A DNA stretch of 64,000 bases from Streptomyces gardneri (GCF_006539185.1 NZ_BJMN01000039.1:36732-100731); one strand, 5' to 3'; numbered from the stretch's first letter, positions 34,527 through 45,100 are shown. Made by a program: numbers and translations. Notes: generated by a model from the letters alone, not told the origin.

Positions 34527-36830
34527 GGCGGAGGCAGTAAACAAGGCCCACCGGGCAGCCATCGCGGCCGCCGGGGACAAGGCACTTGCAGATGGCGCCT
34601 ATGTAGCTGCGGCGCAGGCACGACTCGCAGCGACCGTCGCCAGAACCTCGGCTGTCGCCGCCGACAACGCCGGAAAGGCCTCGGCCGCTGCCAGGGTCGC
34701 CGCCCTAAACGCCAAGAGCGCCTCCGCGAACGCGCGACTCGCGGCTGACGCCGCTGATGCCGCCAACAATTCCGCGGCAGCTGCCGGTGTGAGTTCCAAC
34801 GCGGCCCGCCAAGCCGCAGCTGAAGCGCGCCGCCATGCCGACGCTGCTGATAGGGCGGCCGACCGTTCTGCCGAGCTGGCACGCCAGGCTGCCCTCGCTG
34901 CCTACGGAGCCCGGGACGCCGCCAACTCGGCTGCCAATCATGCGGACAAGGCCGCCGACTACGCGCAGGAAGCCGCGGTCCAGGCCGGGAACGCGACCAC
35001 GTATGCCGCGGTGTCCAAGAAGAACGCCGAGGCCGCCAAGGAGGCGGCCGCCGCCGCGACAACTGCGGTGGACAAGGCCAAGGAGGTCTTCTCCCTGGCA
35101 AGGCAGACCGAGACCGCCGACCTGCTGACCCGGACGGAGGGCCAGATCGAGCAGGCCCGCTCGATGAAGGCCGTCACCGAAATCGGGATCGGGGCGGCCG
35201 CCACCACCCAGAAGCAGGCCCTGGCGCTGGGCATCACCGCCGACGCGTTGGCTCAGGAGGCCGGCCGGCCCGACGTCGACATCCAGGCCACCGCCCTCAA
35301 GGGCCGCCAGCTTGCCATGCAGGCCATGAAACTCCTCGGCCCCTGGCACAAGGAAGCCGCCGCCCGGGCACTGTCGGGTACCGACCAGGACGTCCTGGAC
35401 TACCTGCGCACCCGCTGGAAAGAAGCCGACCACAACGAAATCCGCCAGCGTGTCGTCAACCTGAGCACGCAGAGCCCGTACGCATCGGTGCGCACCGCGG
35501 CTACGGGAGTCCTCACCGGAACCCCCGAGCAGCTCGAGACGTTCTACGCCACCGGCCAGTACGAGGCCGGGCTCGACGACATGAAGGTGGCAGCAGCCCG
35601 CCTGGCCCAGACCGGCGGCCCCGGCGTCAGCGCAGCCGCGAAGGCCGCGCTCGCCAACGGAACCGGAAGAGTACTCGCGACCTTCCTCCAGGTCGGGCAG
35701 TACGGCGAGAGCGTCACCGACGAGAAGGTCATCGCCGCCCGACTGGCTGAGACCGGGGGCCCTGAGGTCCAGTCAGCGGCCAAGATCGCCCTGGCCGGCC
35801 CGCCGCAACTGGTGCACGAATTCGTCACCGTCGGCCGGCACATGGCCCAGCGCAAGGACGACCTCGCCACTCACCACGTCCACCAGGTCGAACGCCTCAT
35901 CGCCGAAGGCTCCCTGGTCGCAGCCACGGCACACGCAGACGCATGGCGCGCCACCGAAGCCGCAGCCAAGGCCATCAACGCCGCCGCCGAAGCCACTGCG
36001 GCCGCCGTCGCGGCGCAGCAGTCCGCGGATGCCGCCCAGGGGTACGCCAACGAAGCCGACGCCTCCGCGGACAGCGCCGAGCAGAGCGCCGCTGACGCAG
36101 CCGCATCTGCCGCTACCGCACGCAACGCTGCCAACCAGGCCAATGCCGACGCCACAGCAGCGGAGTCCTCCGCCGCCGCCGCCTCGTTTTCCGCCGCATA
36201 CGCCCGCCAGTCCGCAGCGGCAGCGAACAGGTCTGCGGACGCCGCCCGGGCCGATGCCCTTGCCGCAGACAAGAGCGCGGATCAGGCGGAAGCCGCCGCG
36301 AAGGCCGCCTGGCAGCACACGCTCACCCTCTACGAACAGGAGATGGCGGAAGCACTCCGGCAGGCGGAAGAGGAGCGCAAGGCAAACGAGCCCGATTCCA
36401 AGAAGATCTGCTTCTCGTACACCATTCCCTATTACGGGTATCGGATCGGGGATTGCACAACAGATTTCGCCCCGCACATCGAAGCGGCGAAAGACCCGCG
36501 CGTATGGGCAGATATCGCCTATGAAGTATCGGGCTTGGCCGACATTCAGGCCTGCATCAACGACCCCGCTGCCCTCGCCTGCTCGGTAGCTGTCCTCGGC
36601 GTCACGCCCTGGGGGAAGCTCAGGCTCCTCGGCAAGATCGACAACGCCGTCGAAGCCATACAAGCGGGCCGTACCGTACGTCGCACCGTCTCCTGCCTGA
36701 CCGGAGCAGCACACAGCTTCCCCGCCGGCACCAACGTCGTGATGGCCGACGGTAGTGGCCGTCCCATCGAGCAGATCCGAACCGGCGACTTCGTCACGGC
36801 CACCGACCCCACTACTGGCGAAACCGGTCC
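34527..36830 (+). pseudogene. ALF-repeat polymorphic toxin, 5' truncated, with first half of Hint
   Basis: The frame from EAVNKAHRAAIAAAGDKALA onward is a long Ala-rich coiled region with ALF repeats (RVLATFLQVGQYGESVTDEK, AARLAETGGPEVQSAAKIAL), a second Ala-rich coil, then a Hint start: HSFPAGTNVVMADGSGRPIE and TGDFVTATDPTTGETG. The usual Cys just before HSF is Ala. The export region is missing, and after ETG the frame no longer matches Hint. Actinobacterial proteins of this type deliver C-terminal toxins to competitors; this copy cannot be exported as it stands. Confidence 0.82.
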
Positions 36831-37567
36831 TCGACGCCCGGAACTTCACCGACGTCACCCTCACCGACGGCTCCACACTCACCTCAACCAGCCACCACCC
36901 TTACTGGTCCGAAGGCGACCAAACCTGGAAAGACGCAGCCGACCTCAAGGCCGGCGACACCCTGCGCACGCCGCAGAACAACACCGCCACCATCGCCCAC
37001 ACCCGCGACTGGCACGGACTCCAGGATGCCTATGACCTCACGGTAGATGACCTTCACACCTACTACGCCTCCACCAGCACCACTGCCGTACTCGTCCACA
37101 ACACGGACGCAGCCTGCCCGCTGTGGGTCAGCAAGATCTTCGACGGCCTTCCGGTCTACAAGCAGCTTGGGGACAAGACCTGGGGGCAGATCCGAGCACT
37201 GGACGGGACGGAAATACCCGCCGCTGACACCGACGAGCTCCGCATGCTGATGAGCGGCGAACACGACAGGCTTTACAGCCAGGCCGATGAGCTGCTGAAA
37301 ACCTCAGGTCACCCGCTGTACCCCAACAAGACCAAGGGCGGATACAGCATCGCTTCTCACGTGGAGGCAAAGTATGCCGCCTTCATGAAAAACAACGGAA
37401 TCGAGCACGCAACAGTCGTGATCAATAACAACAACGGCGTATGCAACAAATACTGGAACTGCACAAACGCCGTGGAGGCGATCCTTCCGATAGGATCGAC
37501 GCTCAAGGTATACTATCCGGGCTCCGGAAGTCCGGTGACGCTCTACGGTAAGAGGACAACGCCGTGA
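36831..37567 (+). pseudogene. Hint C-half plus DddA-like (SCP1.201) cytidine deaminase toxin
   Basis: One frame off the upstream ALF part. It resumes Hint (TDVTLTDGSTLTSTSHHPYW ... YASTSTTAVLVHNT), then a toxin domain with SHVEAKYAAFMKNNGIEHAT and GVCNKYWNCTNAVEAILP. His and Glu of HVE and the two Cys match the zinc-binding catalytic set of SCP1.201/DddA double-stranded DNA deaminases, followed by the usual GSTLKVYYP strand. The toxin domain itself looks intact. A GTG at 36755 could start an untethered product. It overlaps the immunity gene by 4 nt. Confidence 0.8.
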
Positions 37568-38049
37568 TTGTGGCCGTGCATTTCAATGAAGAAACTCGCT
37601 TTCTCCGAAGCCCTGAAGAGGTCCAGGACTCCCTTCGCGAGGTGTTCCGCCCCGGGATTGGCGACGAGAACCACGTGAAAGCGGTCTGGCTGACCTTTGA
37701 TCGCGAAGAGGAAAAGACCCCGATCGGCTTCCTAGACGTCAGCGCAAACCTCGAGAGTGATCTCGGCGGAATCGTTTGGTTCGTAAGCGATAGCGAAGCC
37801 GAACGAATCGAAAGCGAAACTGGAAGTGATATGGGAAATCACTTCTGGGTTTCCGATAGTGGGCGATCGAGAGAGGGGGGATCAACGGTTCTCTCCGACC
37901 ACTACGCCCCCTCATACTTCGACCCCCGAGGAGTGCTCCCCCTAACAGAAGTTCGCAAGGCAGTAGAGGAATTCTGCCAATCGCAAGGCCGTCGGCCTAG
38001 CGGGATTCGCTGGGTTACCGGAAACCAGAATGGCACACGGCTCGACTGA
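37564..38049 (+). CDS. Imm1-family immunity protein
   Basis: A 161-residue protein. GTG 37564 overlaps the toxin stop (GTGA), so it is co-translated. The C-terminal YFDPRGVLPLTEVRKAVEEF and RPSGIRWV match Imm1, the family typically encoded next to deaminase toxins. It should bind and inhibit the adjacent DddA-like domain in the cytoplasm. Codon use is more AT-rich than its neighbours, as is the toxin's last 300 bp, consistent with exchange of toxin-immunity cassettes. Confidence 0.82.
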   Translation: MIVAVHFNEETRFLRSPEEVQDSLREVFRPGIGDENHVKAVWLTFDREEEKTPIGFLDVSANLESDLGGIVWFVSDSEAERIESETGSDMGNHFWVSDSGRSREGGSTVLSDHYAPSYFDPRGVLPLTEVRKAVEEFCQSQGRRPSGIRWVTGNQNGTRLD

Positions 38050-38067
38050 TAGCGAACAGGAATAAGG

Positions 38068-38100
38068 GTGGACCTGCGGGATTCTTTCTCGCAGGTCCAC
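38068..38100 (+). terminator. Hairpin terminator after the toxin-immunity unit
   Basis: An 11-bp perfect stem GTGGACCTGCG with an 11-nt loop containing TTTCT, 18 bp past the immunity stop. Confidence 0.75.
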
Positions 38101-38326
38101 TGCGTTGCCGTGATGGTGTTTCGCTGCACGGAATTACCCAAACAGAATCGGATCACCGCCTCGCCTCCATCGCTACTCGGCGGCCTTCCGGAAGATCTCG
38201 CTGCCCTCCTTCATTCGAGTTTTCTCGCTCCCCCTCTCGGCAACGGAACGTGTAGGTCGAACAGAGTTTCTGGTCGGGTGATCTTTCAGCTGCACGCGCA
38301 TGAGGCCGAGCCTGGACCTTTGACCG

Positions 38327-38366
38327 CCTCCTGGACCGCGGCCCAGTCGGGCCGTGGTCCAGGAGG
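38327..38366. terminator. Very stable 18-bp hairpin
   Basis: Arms 38327-38344 and 38349-38366 pair with one mismatch around AGTC. It may be bidirectional. The 220 bp between the two hairpins contains no gene I recognise. Confidence 0.6.
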
Positions 38367-38403
38367 TGCAGGCCGGCGGCCCCCGTGAGCGAGCCTGAAG
38401 GCT

Positions 38404-38736
38404 TTGGCCGCCCATCACGTGCGGCCGCGGCTCACCCGCAAGGGCTCCGAGGCTCGCGTGCGCGGCAAGACGCAGGTGCGGGCCGAGTGGACGGTCAAGG
38501 ACGACAAGGGGCGGCCGGTCATCGGCGCGGACGGCAAGCCGGTCAAGGCCTGGTCCGCGTCGCTGGCGAAGGCCGGCAAGCAGCACATCGCCTCCGGTGC
38601 GAGCCGGCTGCGGCCGGTGGTGGAGGACGCGGCCACCAACGGCGGACGTCCCCGTGGGCGCACCGCCGACGGCACCGACTCCTACCGCCTCGCCTCCATC
38701 CGAGCCCGAGCCGAGGAGCCCGCCAAGGCCGGCTGA
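38404..38736 (+). CDS. Hypothetical basic protein, possibly a C-terminal fragment
   Basis: A 110-codon frame beginning at TTG 38404 with only a poor ribosome-binding site. The sequence is basic and plausible (VRGKTQVRAEWTVKDDKGRP, VIGADGKPVKAWSASLAKAG) and may be the tail of a plasmid- or conjugation-associated protein. A TGA lies just upstream in the same frame. No family is recognised. Confidence 0.4.
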   Translation: MAAHHVRPRLTRKGSEARVRGKTQVRAEWTVKDDKGRPVIGADGKPVKAWSASLAKAGKQHIASGASRLRPVVEDAATNGGRPRGRTADGTDSYRLASIRARAEEPAKAG

Positions 38737-38814
38737 ACCATCCGGGTCCGCCTCGCCTGCGGCGGGGCGGACGCACAGCCAGGACACCTAGGCCAGCCGT
38801 GAGATCCTCTCCAT

Positions 38815-38930
38815 CATGTTCGAGAGCGAGCGCAGCCAGCGGGCGATAGCAAGCGTCGAGGCCCACGTTCGCGGCTTCTTCACCGGCCACATGATCACGG
38901 TCAGCGACTACGACCTGGGACCTGGGCGAG
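38815..38930 (+). pseudogene. N-terminal scrap of a conserved Streptomyces protein
   Basis: ATG 38815 opens MFESERSQRAIASVEAHVRG, FFTGHMITVSDYDLGPGRV, then runs into the ISL3 transposase in antisense at about 38930. The start resembles proteins with a suppressor-of-fused-like domain; this is tentative. It shows that the IS end or a deletion cut an existing gene. Confidence 0.4.
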
Positions 38931-40447
38931 TTGACGTGGCCTTCGACGATGCCGGAGCTCCACGGCAGCGTTAGGCCGGCGGTGACAGCTACGAGATCTC
39001 GTTCGAGGCCGTTGACGAAGGCGTGGAGGCTGGGCAGGTCGTCAGCGCGGACCGCCTTGATCCATTGAGGGAGCTGGTCACCCTGGAGCTGGGTCAGCAT
39101 CTTCCCGAACGCGCGGACGTGCCCAGTGAGGGCATCGAGTTCGGGGCAGCCGGCAAGGACGGATTTGAGCTTCAGGCGCTCGCTCTCCGGCAGGGTGTCG
39201 GGGTGAGTCAGGATCCAGCCGGTGACCGTGCGTGGGGACGGCGGACGGGCTGCAGGTGCGGTCGGGGATGTGCGGAACGGCTGGAGGTAGGCGCGGACGG
39301 CGCCGTAGCCGCCGGTGTAGCCGTGCGTCTTGATCTCTTCCCAGAGGGCCCAGGCGTTCGTGCAACCCTCAGACCACCGCTCGTGCAGGTAGGGCTTAAA
39401 GTCGTCGAGCTTCGTCCTGCGGTTCTGCCACTGCCCCTGGAACAGGTCTTCCAGCCTGGCGGCGTCGGCCAGCCGTTGGACGGTGCGGTAGGTCATGCCG
39501 AGCTGTCGCTGGATCGAGCGTCGGCTGTGGCCGGCGACCAGCAGCGCGTGGACGGTGGCGTGTTTGGCGCGGGTGCGGTCGGCGAATCGGTGCCCGGTGG
39601 GCCATGGCGACCCGCTCTCGGCCTGTTCCGGAGCCGGAGTCTTCTCCGGCGCCGACTCTGCGAAGGTCGCACGGAGGCACGGGCGGTGGCGGGAGACGCA
39701 CCGTTCGGCCGCTTCGCCGAGGTTGCGCCAGAGGTGGAATCGGTCGGCGACCTGGACCGCGGTGGGCGCGCCGATGCTGGCGCCCTCGGCGAAGAACGGG
39801 GCGCGGTCGCGGCAGACGACCTCGATGCTCGGGTGCTCGGCCAGCCAGGCCGCGACAGTGCCTGCCTCGCGATCCGGCAGGAGGTCCACCGGTCTGCGGG
39901 TCTCGACGTCGACCAGCACGGTCCCGTAGATACGGCCCTTGCGCATCGCGTATTCGTCGACGCCGACCACACGCGGGACCTGTGGCTGGGGTTCCGGGAG
40001 AGCGTCGACCAACCGCAGGACCGTGTTCCGGCTGACCCTCGCCCCGAAGACGTCGGCCAGCCGGGCACCGGCGCGACCGGCCAGGGCGAGGCCGACCTCA
40101 GCCAGCGCCGACCGCATTCGTTCGGTCCGCTGGCTGTACCGACGGGTCAGGCCCGCAACCTGCTCGACGAACGTCCGCCGCCCGCAGGAGACGTCTTTGC
40201 ACGTGAAGCGCCGGACACGAAGCTGCAGCACCACCCGCCGTCCCGACATGGGGAGGTCAGCGGGAAACCGCAGGTAGGAGCCGTGCACCCGCCCCGACCA
40301 GCTTCCGCAGCCTGGGCACCGAGCCCCGGTCGTCCGGCATCTGACACCGATTCGGATCACCTCGCCATCGTCCTGCATCGACTCCACCTTGATCCCCGGA
40401 TCCGCCAGGAAGAGCAGCTCTTCCAGCCGGAGCAGTACCTCGCGCAC
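38931..40447 (-). pseudogene. ISL3-family transposase, 3' truncated
   Basis: GTG 40447. An N-terminal zinc domain (CRTTGARCPGCGSWSGRVHG ... CKDVSCGRRTF), an HTH and DDE core (VDEYAMRKGRIYGTVLVDVE, AVQVADRFHLWRNLGEAAE, LPWSSGIVEGHVN) are in frame. The sequence ends about 25 residues early at VEGHVN; beyond 38930 the frame reads through foreign DNA. ISL3 transposases act on short terminal repeats; the right-hand terminus here is lost, so the element is presumably immobile. Confidence 0.88.
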
Positions 40448-40671
40448 AGCCCAGAACCATCAGCCCAAACGCGGTCGGCACCGGCAGTTTCCAGACGATC
40501 TCGTGTGACTGAACGCGATAGGTGGCCCCTGAGCATTCCGGTTGGCCCGAACGCATTTCGCCCTGAGAGGGTGCCTTCCGGGTTCTCGGCGCTTCGTGGT
40601 GTGTCGGGATGTGCCCCTGGATGTCCGGCAGCCGACCGGCGGGGACGGACGGACGGGCGGGCGGGCAAGGC

Positions 40672-41742
40672 ATGATCGAATCTCTGGGGATTCGACGGCG
40701 GGGGTGTGGTGTGAGGGATTGGCGGACCGATCCGGCGTTCGATATGTGCCGGGCGCTGGTGGACGGAGCGGATCTGGCCTCGTTCGCGGGAGGCGCGTTC
40801 GATGTGCGGGCGGTGGTGGCCGGCATCCAGTCCGGGGCCCACAGCGGGTTGCTTCTCGACGCCGTTCCGTGGGGGAACTTCCCTCACGGGAACGATGCCC
40901 GGAAGGCCGTTCACCTGCTGCACACCGGCGAGGACCCCGCAAGCCACGCGACGGGCGTGCTGGGGGGCCTGTGTGCCAACGACAGCCGGGCCGCCGTCGC
41001 CCTCACCGTACCGTTCCTGATCCCCATCGCCACCGATGCCCACCACCCACACCGTGCCGCCGCCCTCGGCGTACTCTCCAGCCCGGCCCGCGCCCAGCAC
41101 TTCGGCGTCGCCTCCCGCGATGAACTCCTGCTCCACCGCACCGATCCTCGGCGTCACGCCCCCGACGACTACGACGACTACGGCGTCGAGGTGACCGGCT
41201 ACCCGGCAGGCTGGTCGGTGGCCGCCGCCCGCGCCGCGATCACCGCCGAAGCACCCGTGCTCCTGCCCCTTCTCAACGACTCCGACCCCACCATCCGCAT
41301 CGACGCCGCCTACGCTCTGGCCACCGCCGCCGACCCCGACCACACGGTCCGAAGCGACCTCGCTGCCAGGTTCGCCACGGAGCATGACGCCATAGTCCGT
41401 GCCGCCCTGCTCCTTGCCGCCGCGGAGACCAGCCGGGCCCACGCACATCCGCCGACCGTCTGGTGGCTCCGTGAGCGGTGGCAAGACTGGACAGAGGCGC
41501 CCGAAGTCCGCCTGGCCGCGGCGATCGGCTGGCTCTGCCTCACGGACGAACCCGCCCCCGAGTACCTCCACCAGACCATCAACACCTTCGCCACAGATGA
41601 ACGCGTGCATGCCATGGACGCCCTGCCGTGGATGAACGCCGCCGCCGGATCCGGTGAACCGGGACTCCGGCGCTGTATTCGCTGCATGCTCCACCCCGAA
41701 GAGCCCGAACCATCGGACGACCCCTGGGCCTCCTCGCCTTGA
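40672..41742 (+). CDS. HEAT-repeat-like protein
   Basis: A 356-residue protein. ATG 40672 (MIESLGIRRRGCGVRDWRTD) has a weak GGGCAAGG upstream. It is Ala-rich with helical-pair repeats (LLPLLNDSDPTIRIDAAYAL, EAPEVRLAAAIGWLCLTDEP), the HEAT/armadillo-like scaffold common in Streptomyces accessory regions. There is no catalytic motif, so it is presumably a protein-binding scaffold. It is divergent from the ISL3 transposase. Confidence 0.75.
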   Translation: MIESLGIRRRGCGVRDWRTDPAFDMCRALVDGADLASFAGGAFDVRAVVAGIQSGAHSGLLLDAVPWGNFPHGNDARKAVHLLHTGEDPASHATGVLGGLCANDSRAAVALTVPFLIPIATDAHHPHRAAALGVLSSPARAQHFGVASRDELLLHRTDPRRHAPDDYDDYGVEVTGYPAGWSVAAARAAITAEAPVLLPLLNDSDPTIRIDAAYALATAADPDHTVRSDLAARFATEHDAIVRAALLLAAAETSRAHAHPPTVWWLRERWQDWTEAPEVRLAAAIGWLCLTDEPAPEYLHQTINTFATDERVHAMDALPWMNAAAGSGEPGLRRCIRCMLHPEEPEPSDDPWASSP

Positions 41743-42077
41743 GCGCCCAGACCTCGGCCCCGTTTGTGCATCGAAGTTGTCCACCGGGGCCAGGTACGGT
41801 GCTCGGTCACATCTCGCGGGACCTACCAGCAAGGCCCACGGGCACAGGGAATAGGCACACCACAGAAGTTGGACCAGAACCCGAGTTTCAGCAGCACTTG
41901 GTCGCTTGACTCTGGGTGACTGACGTGTGGTGCGCTGGCAGGGTCGGCTGCAAAGCCAGGCAGCATGCCTCGTACGGTCAGCGCATGCACGACCGACGCG
42001 ACCAGGATCAGGAAACCGGCAATGCGGCGCCCAAGCACCGCGCCCCCGCTGCCGAGAGCGACACAGAGGCCGAGGCG
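41743..42077. other. No gene recognised
   Basis: Upstream region of the zinc protein. An open frame continues from 41916 into that gene but reads as low-complexity charged residues without a ribosome-binding site. Confidence 0.4.
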
Positions 42078-42545
42078 GTGGTCTTCGTTTGCATGACATG
42101 TGAAGTCCCTCTGACGGGCCCCCTCACTCGACTGCCGGCGGTTCCCGAGCTGCCGTACCACGCGTGGTGGGACGCCGAGGAGCCCGGTCCGTCGCCGCCG
42201 ACTGTGCCCTCAGGCCGCTATGCCGTCGAGACAGAGCCATACGGCGCTCCCCTGGTGGTCTCCGAGGTGCCTGCGGAGGCGATGCCGCGCTACGGGACGA
42301 TAAGTGACGAGCACGGGCAATACCTCGTGTCACAAGGCCCGCGAGGCAACATCGTCATCAACCCGGACGACGCCCACGGCCTGGAGTATCACCACGCCTC
42401 GTCCGCCTGCTGCGGAGCGACACCGACCGGCGGACTGAACCAGCGGTGTGCCTGCGCAACCCTCGTCGCCACGCTCTGCTCCGACTGCTGCTGTCCGTAC
42501 GAGCTGCATCTCTCAGCAGACCACGTCCGCGCCGTCCTCCCCTGA
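42078..42545 (+). CDS. Cys-rich hypothetical protein
   Basis: A 155-residue protein. GTG 42078 follows GGCCGAGGCG; upstream starts in frame are possible. Cys pairs at the N-terminus (VCMTCEVPLTG) and C-terminus (SACCGATPTGGLNQRCACAT, LCSDCCCPYELHL) suggest zinc binding. The centre has MPRYGTISDEHGQYLVSQGP. I have seen this arrangement in uncharacterised Streptomyces proteins but know no function. Confidence 0.6.
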   Translation: MVFVCMTCEVPLTGPLTRLPAVPELPYHAWWDAEEPGPSPPTVPSGRYAVETEPYGAPLVVSEVPAEAMPRYGTISDEHGQYLVSQGPRGNIVINPDDAHGLEYHHASSACCGATPTGGLNQRCACATLVATLCSDCCCPYELHLSADHVRAVLP

Positions 42546-42586
42546 CATGAGAGCGGACCGCTCTCGATTCTCGCTGACACTCCCAC

Positions 42587-42616
42587 GGCTACTGGCAGCA
42601 GCTGCTGCCAGTAGCC
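42587..42616. terminator. Bidirectional terminator
   Basis: A perfect 15-bp inverted repeat (GGCTACTGGCAGCAG) without a loop, between the convergent stops at 42545 and 42631. Confidence 0.7.
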
Positions 42617-42630
42617 ACCGACATTCGCTG

Positions 42631-43014
42631 CTAGGCCGCGCCAACACAGCCACGACGGCGAGTGTCAGCAACGGCGAACACGGAAACGAGGACACGGAAC
42701 GCCTTGATGTGTTCGGCGGAGGGCAGGCCCGCGAACCCGTAGCGGGGCGGGCCCATACAGATCATTACCGCGGGGTTGGCCGTGGGCTTCACACCGGACC
42801 GCGCCACCCCCGCACGGCCGTCCGCAGCGGTGATATGCGCCTGCATCGCATAGCCAGCGACCTCCCGCAGAACCCCCTGCCGGCATGTCGGGGTAAGGCC
42901 GGAGAACCAGCCCACACCATCGTCCAACGTGCACAGCCCCTGGGCGATCCCGAGAGCGACCCGATCGGTTGCGCGCCGGAAGGTGCGGCCACCGTCACTG
43001 CTCGGTTCGGTCAT
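42631..43014 (-). CDS. DUF5958-family protein
   Basis: A 127-residue protein from ATG 43014. The run LGIAQGLCTLDDGVGWFSGL, CRQGVLREVAGYAMQAHITA, GVKPTANPAVMI and EHIKAFRVLVSVFAVADTRR matches DUF5958, a family of small helical actinomycete proteins with no known role. Length is normal for the family; the final residues are slightly divergent. Confidence 0.75.
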   Translation of the reverse strand: MTEPSSDGGRTFRRATDRVALGIAQGLCTLDDGVGWFSGLTPTCRQGVLREVAGYAMQAHITAADGRAGVARSGVKPTANPAVMICMGPPRYGFAGLPSAEHIKAFRVLVSVFAVADTRRRGCVGAA

Positions 43015-43222
43015 CGCTTGATGATTTCACGACACACGTTCCGAACGAAGGCCGTAATCCGCACCCGCGACAACGCAGGCGGCGAACCCGGGAACAGTCC
43101 GCTCCCGCGATCCGGCAGTGCCCCAGCCTCTGGCGAATACAGAGGTGATCATGGTCTGTCACTTTGCGGCAGTATCTGCCATGGTGCCAGGGTCATAGGG
43201 CCGGGCCGACAGCATCGGCTCT

Positions 43223-44103
43223 ATGAACCTGGTAGACCTCGGCACTGTCGCCGGCGCACTGCTCACCCCTCCCATCGCGTTCGTAGCCGCTCTGTGGGCC
43301 AGGCGCAGCGGCCGCCAATCGGCGGACGCGACCGTCGTTTCGGGTGTCAACCAGGCCCATGGCTCCGTGACCGCGGCCCGTGTCCAGACACGCGGCGAGC
43401 TCGAGCTGCGGCAGCGGGCCGCGCTGGCCGACGCATCTGCCGCCTTCCTGCGGGCCTCTGACGCGCTCGCGCGCACCGTTCAGCAGCTGCCCGGTGTCGT
43501 CCCTGAGGAACGTCACGCTCAACTCGCCGCTCACGGCATGGCGGTGGAGACGACCCTCGGCCCGCTGGAACTCTGGCACCGCCAGAACTCCTATGTCATG
43601 CGAAAGCACTGCGGAAGTACTGCCGGACACTGGAGAACCATGCGTTAGACAGGGCAGTGCTCCGTTCGGCAGTACAGGCTCTGGAGGCCGGCTGGTGCCC
43701 TCTCAATGCGGAAATCTGCGACAACGATCATCACAGCGCGGCGTTCGTCGCTTGGCAACTCCTCATGGAATGGCCCGACCGGGAAGACGAGGAACGATGG
43801 GCAGACCGCGGCCTGCTGGAGTACTGCCTCGAGGAGAGCCAGTCCATGACGGAGAGCGAGATCGCCGGTGTTCTTGCAGTCGTCGACCGTGCGCCGGGTA
43901 CCTGGTCGCGGATGATCGGCGGCATCGTCCGCGATCCACTCATGGAGCAGTTCACTGCCCTGCGCGCACCCTTCGTCGAGGCAGCCCGCTCGACACAGTC
44001 TCTGGTCCCACCGGCCCAGCCAGATGGGCGCAGGGCCTGCGCGAGTGATGCCGTCAGCGCGACAACACCCTCGGCTATTTCTGGCGGCTGCCTCTCAGCG
44101 TGA
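43223..44103 (+). pseudogene. Membrane-anchored hypothetical, frameshifted
   Basis: ATG 43223: one N-terminal helix (LGTVAGALLTPPIAFVAALW), then a long helical region (ARVQTRGELELRQRAALADA). Near 43600 one base shift moves the frame: the first frame stops at 43648, the second continues RKYCRTLENHALDRAVLRSA, FVAWQLLMEWPDREDEERW to 44101. The combined 290-residue architecture is common in Streptomyces near small regulatory genes. Whether the break is real needs reads. Confidence 0.65.
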
Positions 44104-44559
44104 TCTGGTGAGGCCAAGAGTCCTGTCGTCGCACGCCCGTTGCTTGCTCATCACATGCTCTTTCCGAGATCGCCGCCGTCTCCCTCAGCCGCGACAGGAA
44201 CCAGAGCTTCCTGAGATTCCACAGCAGCGCGCCTCGTCTACCTTCGTTCCCAAGACGTAGAGGCGCGGTGATGCCTTCGATTGGGCGAAGCATTCCCAAA
44301 ATGGGGTCGCTCGGCGCCTCGGAGAGGCTGCTCGGGCGCCCATCAAGGGGACCTCGGTGAGCGCCAGGTGGACGAACCTGAGCGCTTAGCGATGTCACGG
44401 GAGCCCGCACCCCGAACACTCGTCACTCTGACACAGGCCTCTCTGACCCCAACGGATCTCTGGGCACGACTTGACTTGCGGAAGCCGAATCCAGCGCGGT
44501 CACGCTTCGGTTGACAGGCTTGCCGACCAGGCGTCCACTACACCCCCACCGCATAGAGC
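44104..44559. other. No gene recognised
   Basis: Open frames on both strands lack plausible sequence. No repeats were noted. Confidence 0.35.
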
Positions 44560-44593
44560 CGCCGCCCTCTCTGCCACCAGGCGGAGAGGCGGC
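44560..44593 (-). terminator. Hairpin after the pterin dehydratase gene
   Basis: CCGCCCTCTCTGC pairs with GCGGAGAGGCGG with a small bulge, about 55 bp past the stop at 44649. Confidence 0.5.
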
Positions 44594-44648
44594 TTCGTCG
44601 TCCGGGGTCAGGTGCCAGCGGACCACGCACCGGCTTCAACAGCGCGGG

Positions 44649-44963
44649 TCAGTCGAGCGGGAGCGCCTGGTGTGCGGCCACGATCGCATCGATCCGCTGC
44701 GCAAGGTCGAAGTCGGCTGCCGTGAGCCGGTACCCGGCATCATGTGTGGTGATCGACGCCCGCAGGTGGTCCATGCGCAGGTCGATGTCCGCGTGGTGCT
44801 GGACCCGGCGCGACCGGTCCGCGATCGTGACGATGGCGGCCACCCCTGCGTGGTACCGAATTGGGTACGTGCGGCTGATCGTCTCGCCCTCGCGCTCCCA
44901 CCCCGGCACACCGGCCAGAGCGGCCTCGATCTCTGCCTCGGTCAGCGGCTCCGGCACACCCAT
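44649..44963 (-). CDS. 4a-hydroxytetrahydrobiopterin dehydratase
   Basis: A 104-residue protein. ATG 44963 follows GAGGGGAGC. It is a typical pterin-4a-carbinolamine dehydratase: LAGVPGWEREGETISRTYPI, RVQHHADIDLRMDHLRASIT and THDAGYRLTAADFDLAQRID, with the His pair and Asp of the active site. The enzyme recycles the pterin cofactor of aromatic hydroxylases. No hydroxylase is adjacent, so its role here is unclear. Length is normal. Confidence 0.92.
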   Translation of the reverse strand: MGVPEPLTEAEIEAALAGVPGWEREGETISRTYPIRYHAGVAAIVTIADRSRRVQHHADIDLRMDHLRASITTHDAGYRLTAADFDLAQRIDAIVAAHQALPLD

Positions 44964-45100
44964 GTCAGCTCCCCTCGGTCACGGGCGCGAGGGCCTCGGC
45001 GAGGGCCCGCCCGATCGGGGCATCCTGCCACGGTCGCATGGTCCGCCGTGAATGATCTTGTGGGCGAGGTGGCGGACCCGTACCACTCATGCACCACGGG

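Noticed and set aside
40357..42099. A 580-codon minus-strand open frame
   Set aside because: It is antisense to the HEAT-repeat gene and the ISL3 5' region, has a low-complexity Gly/Val/Arg composition and no ribosome-binding site.
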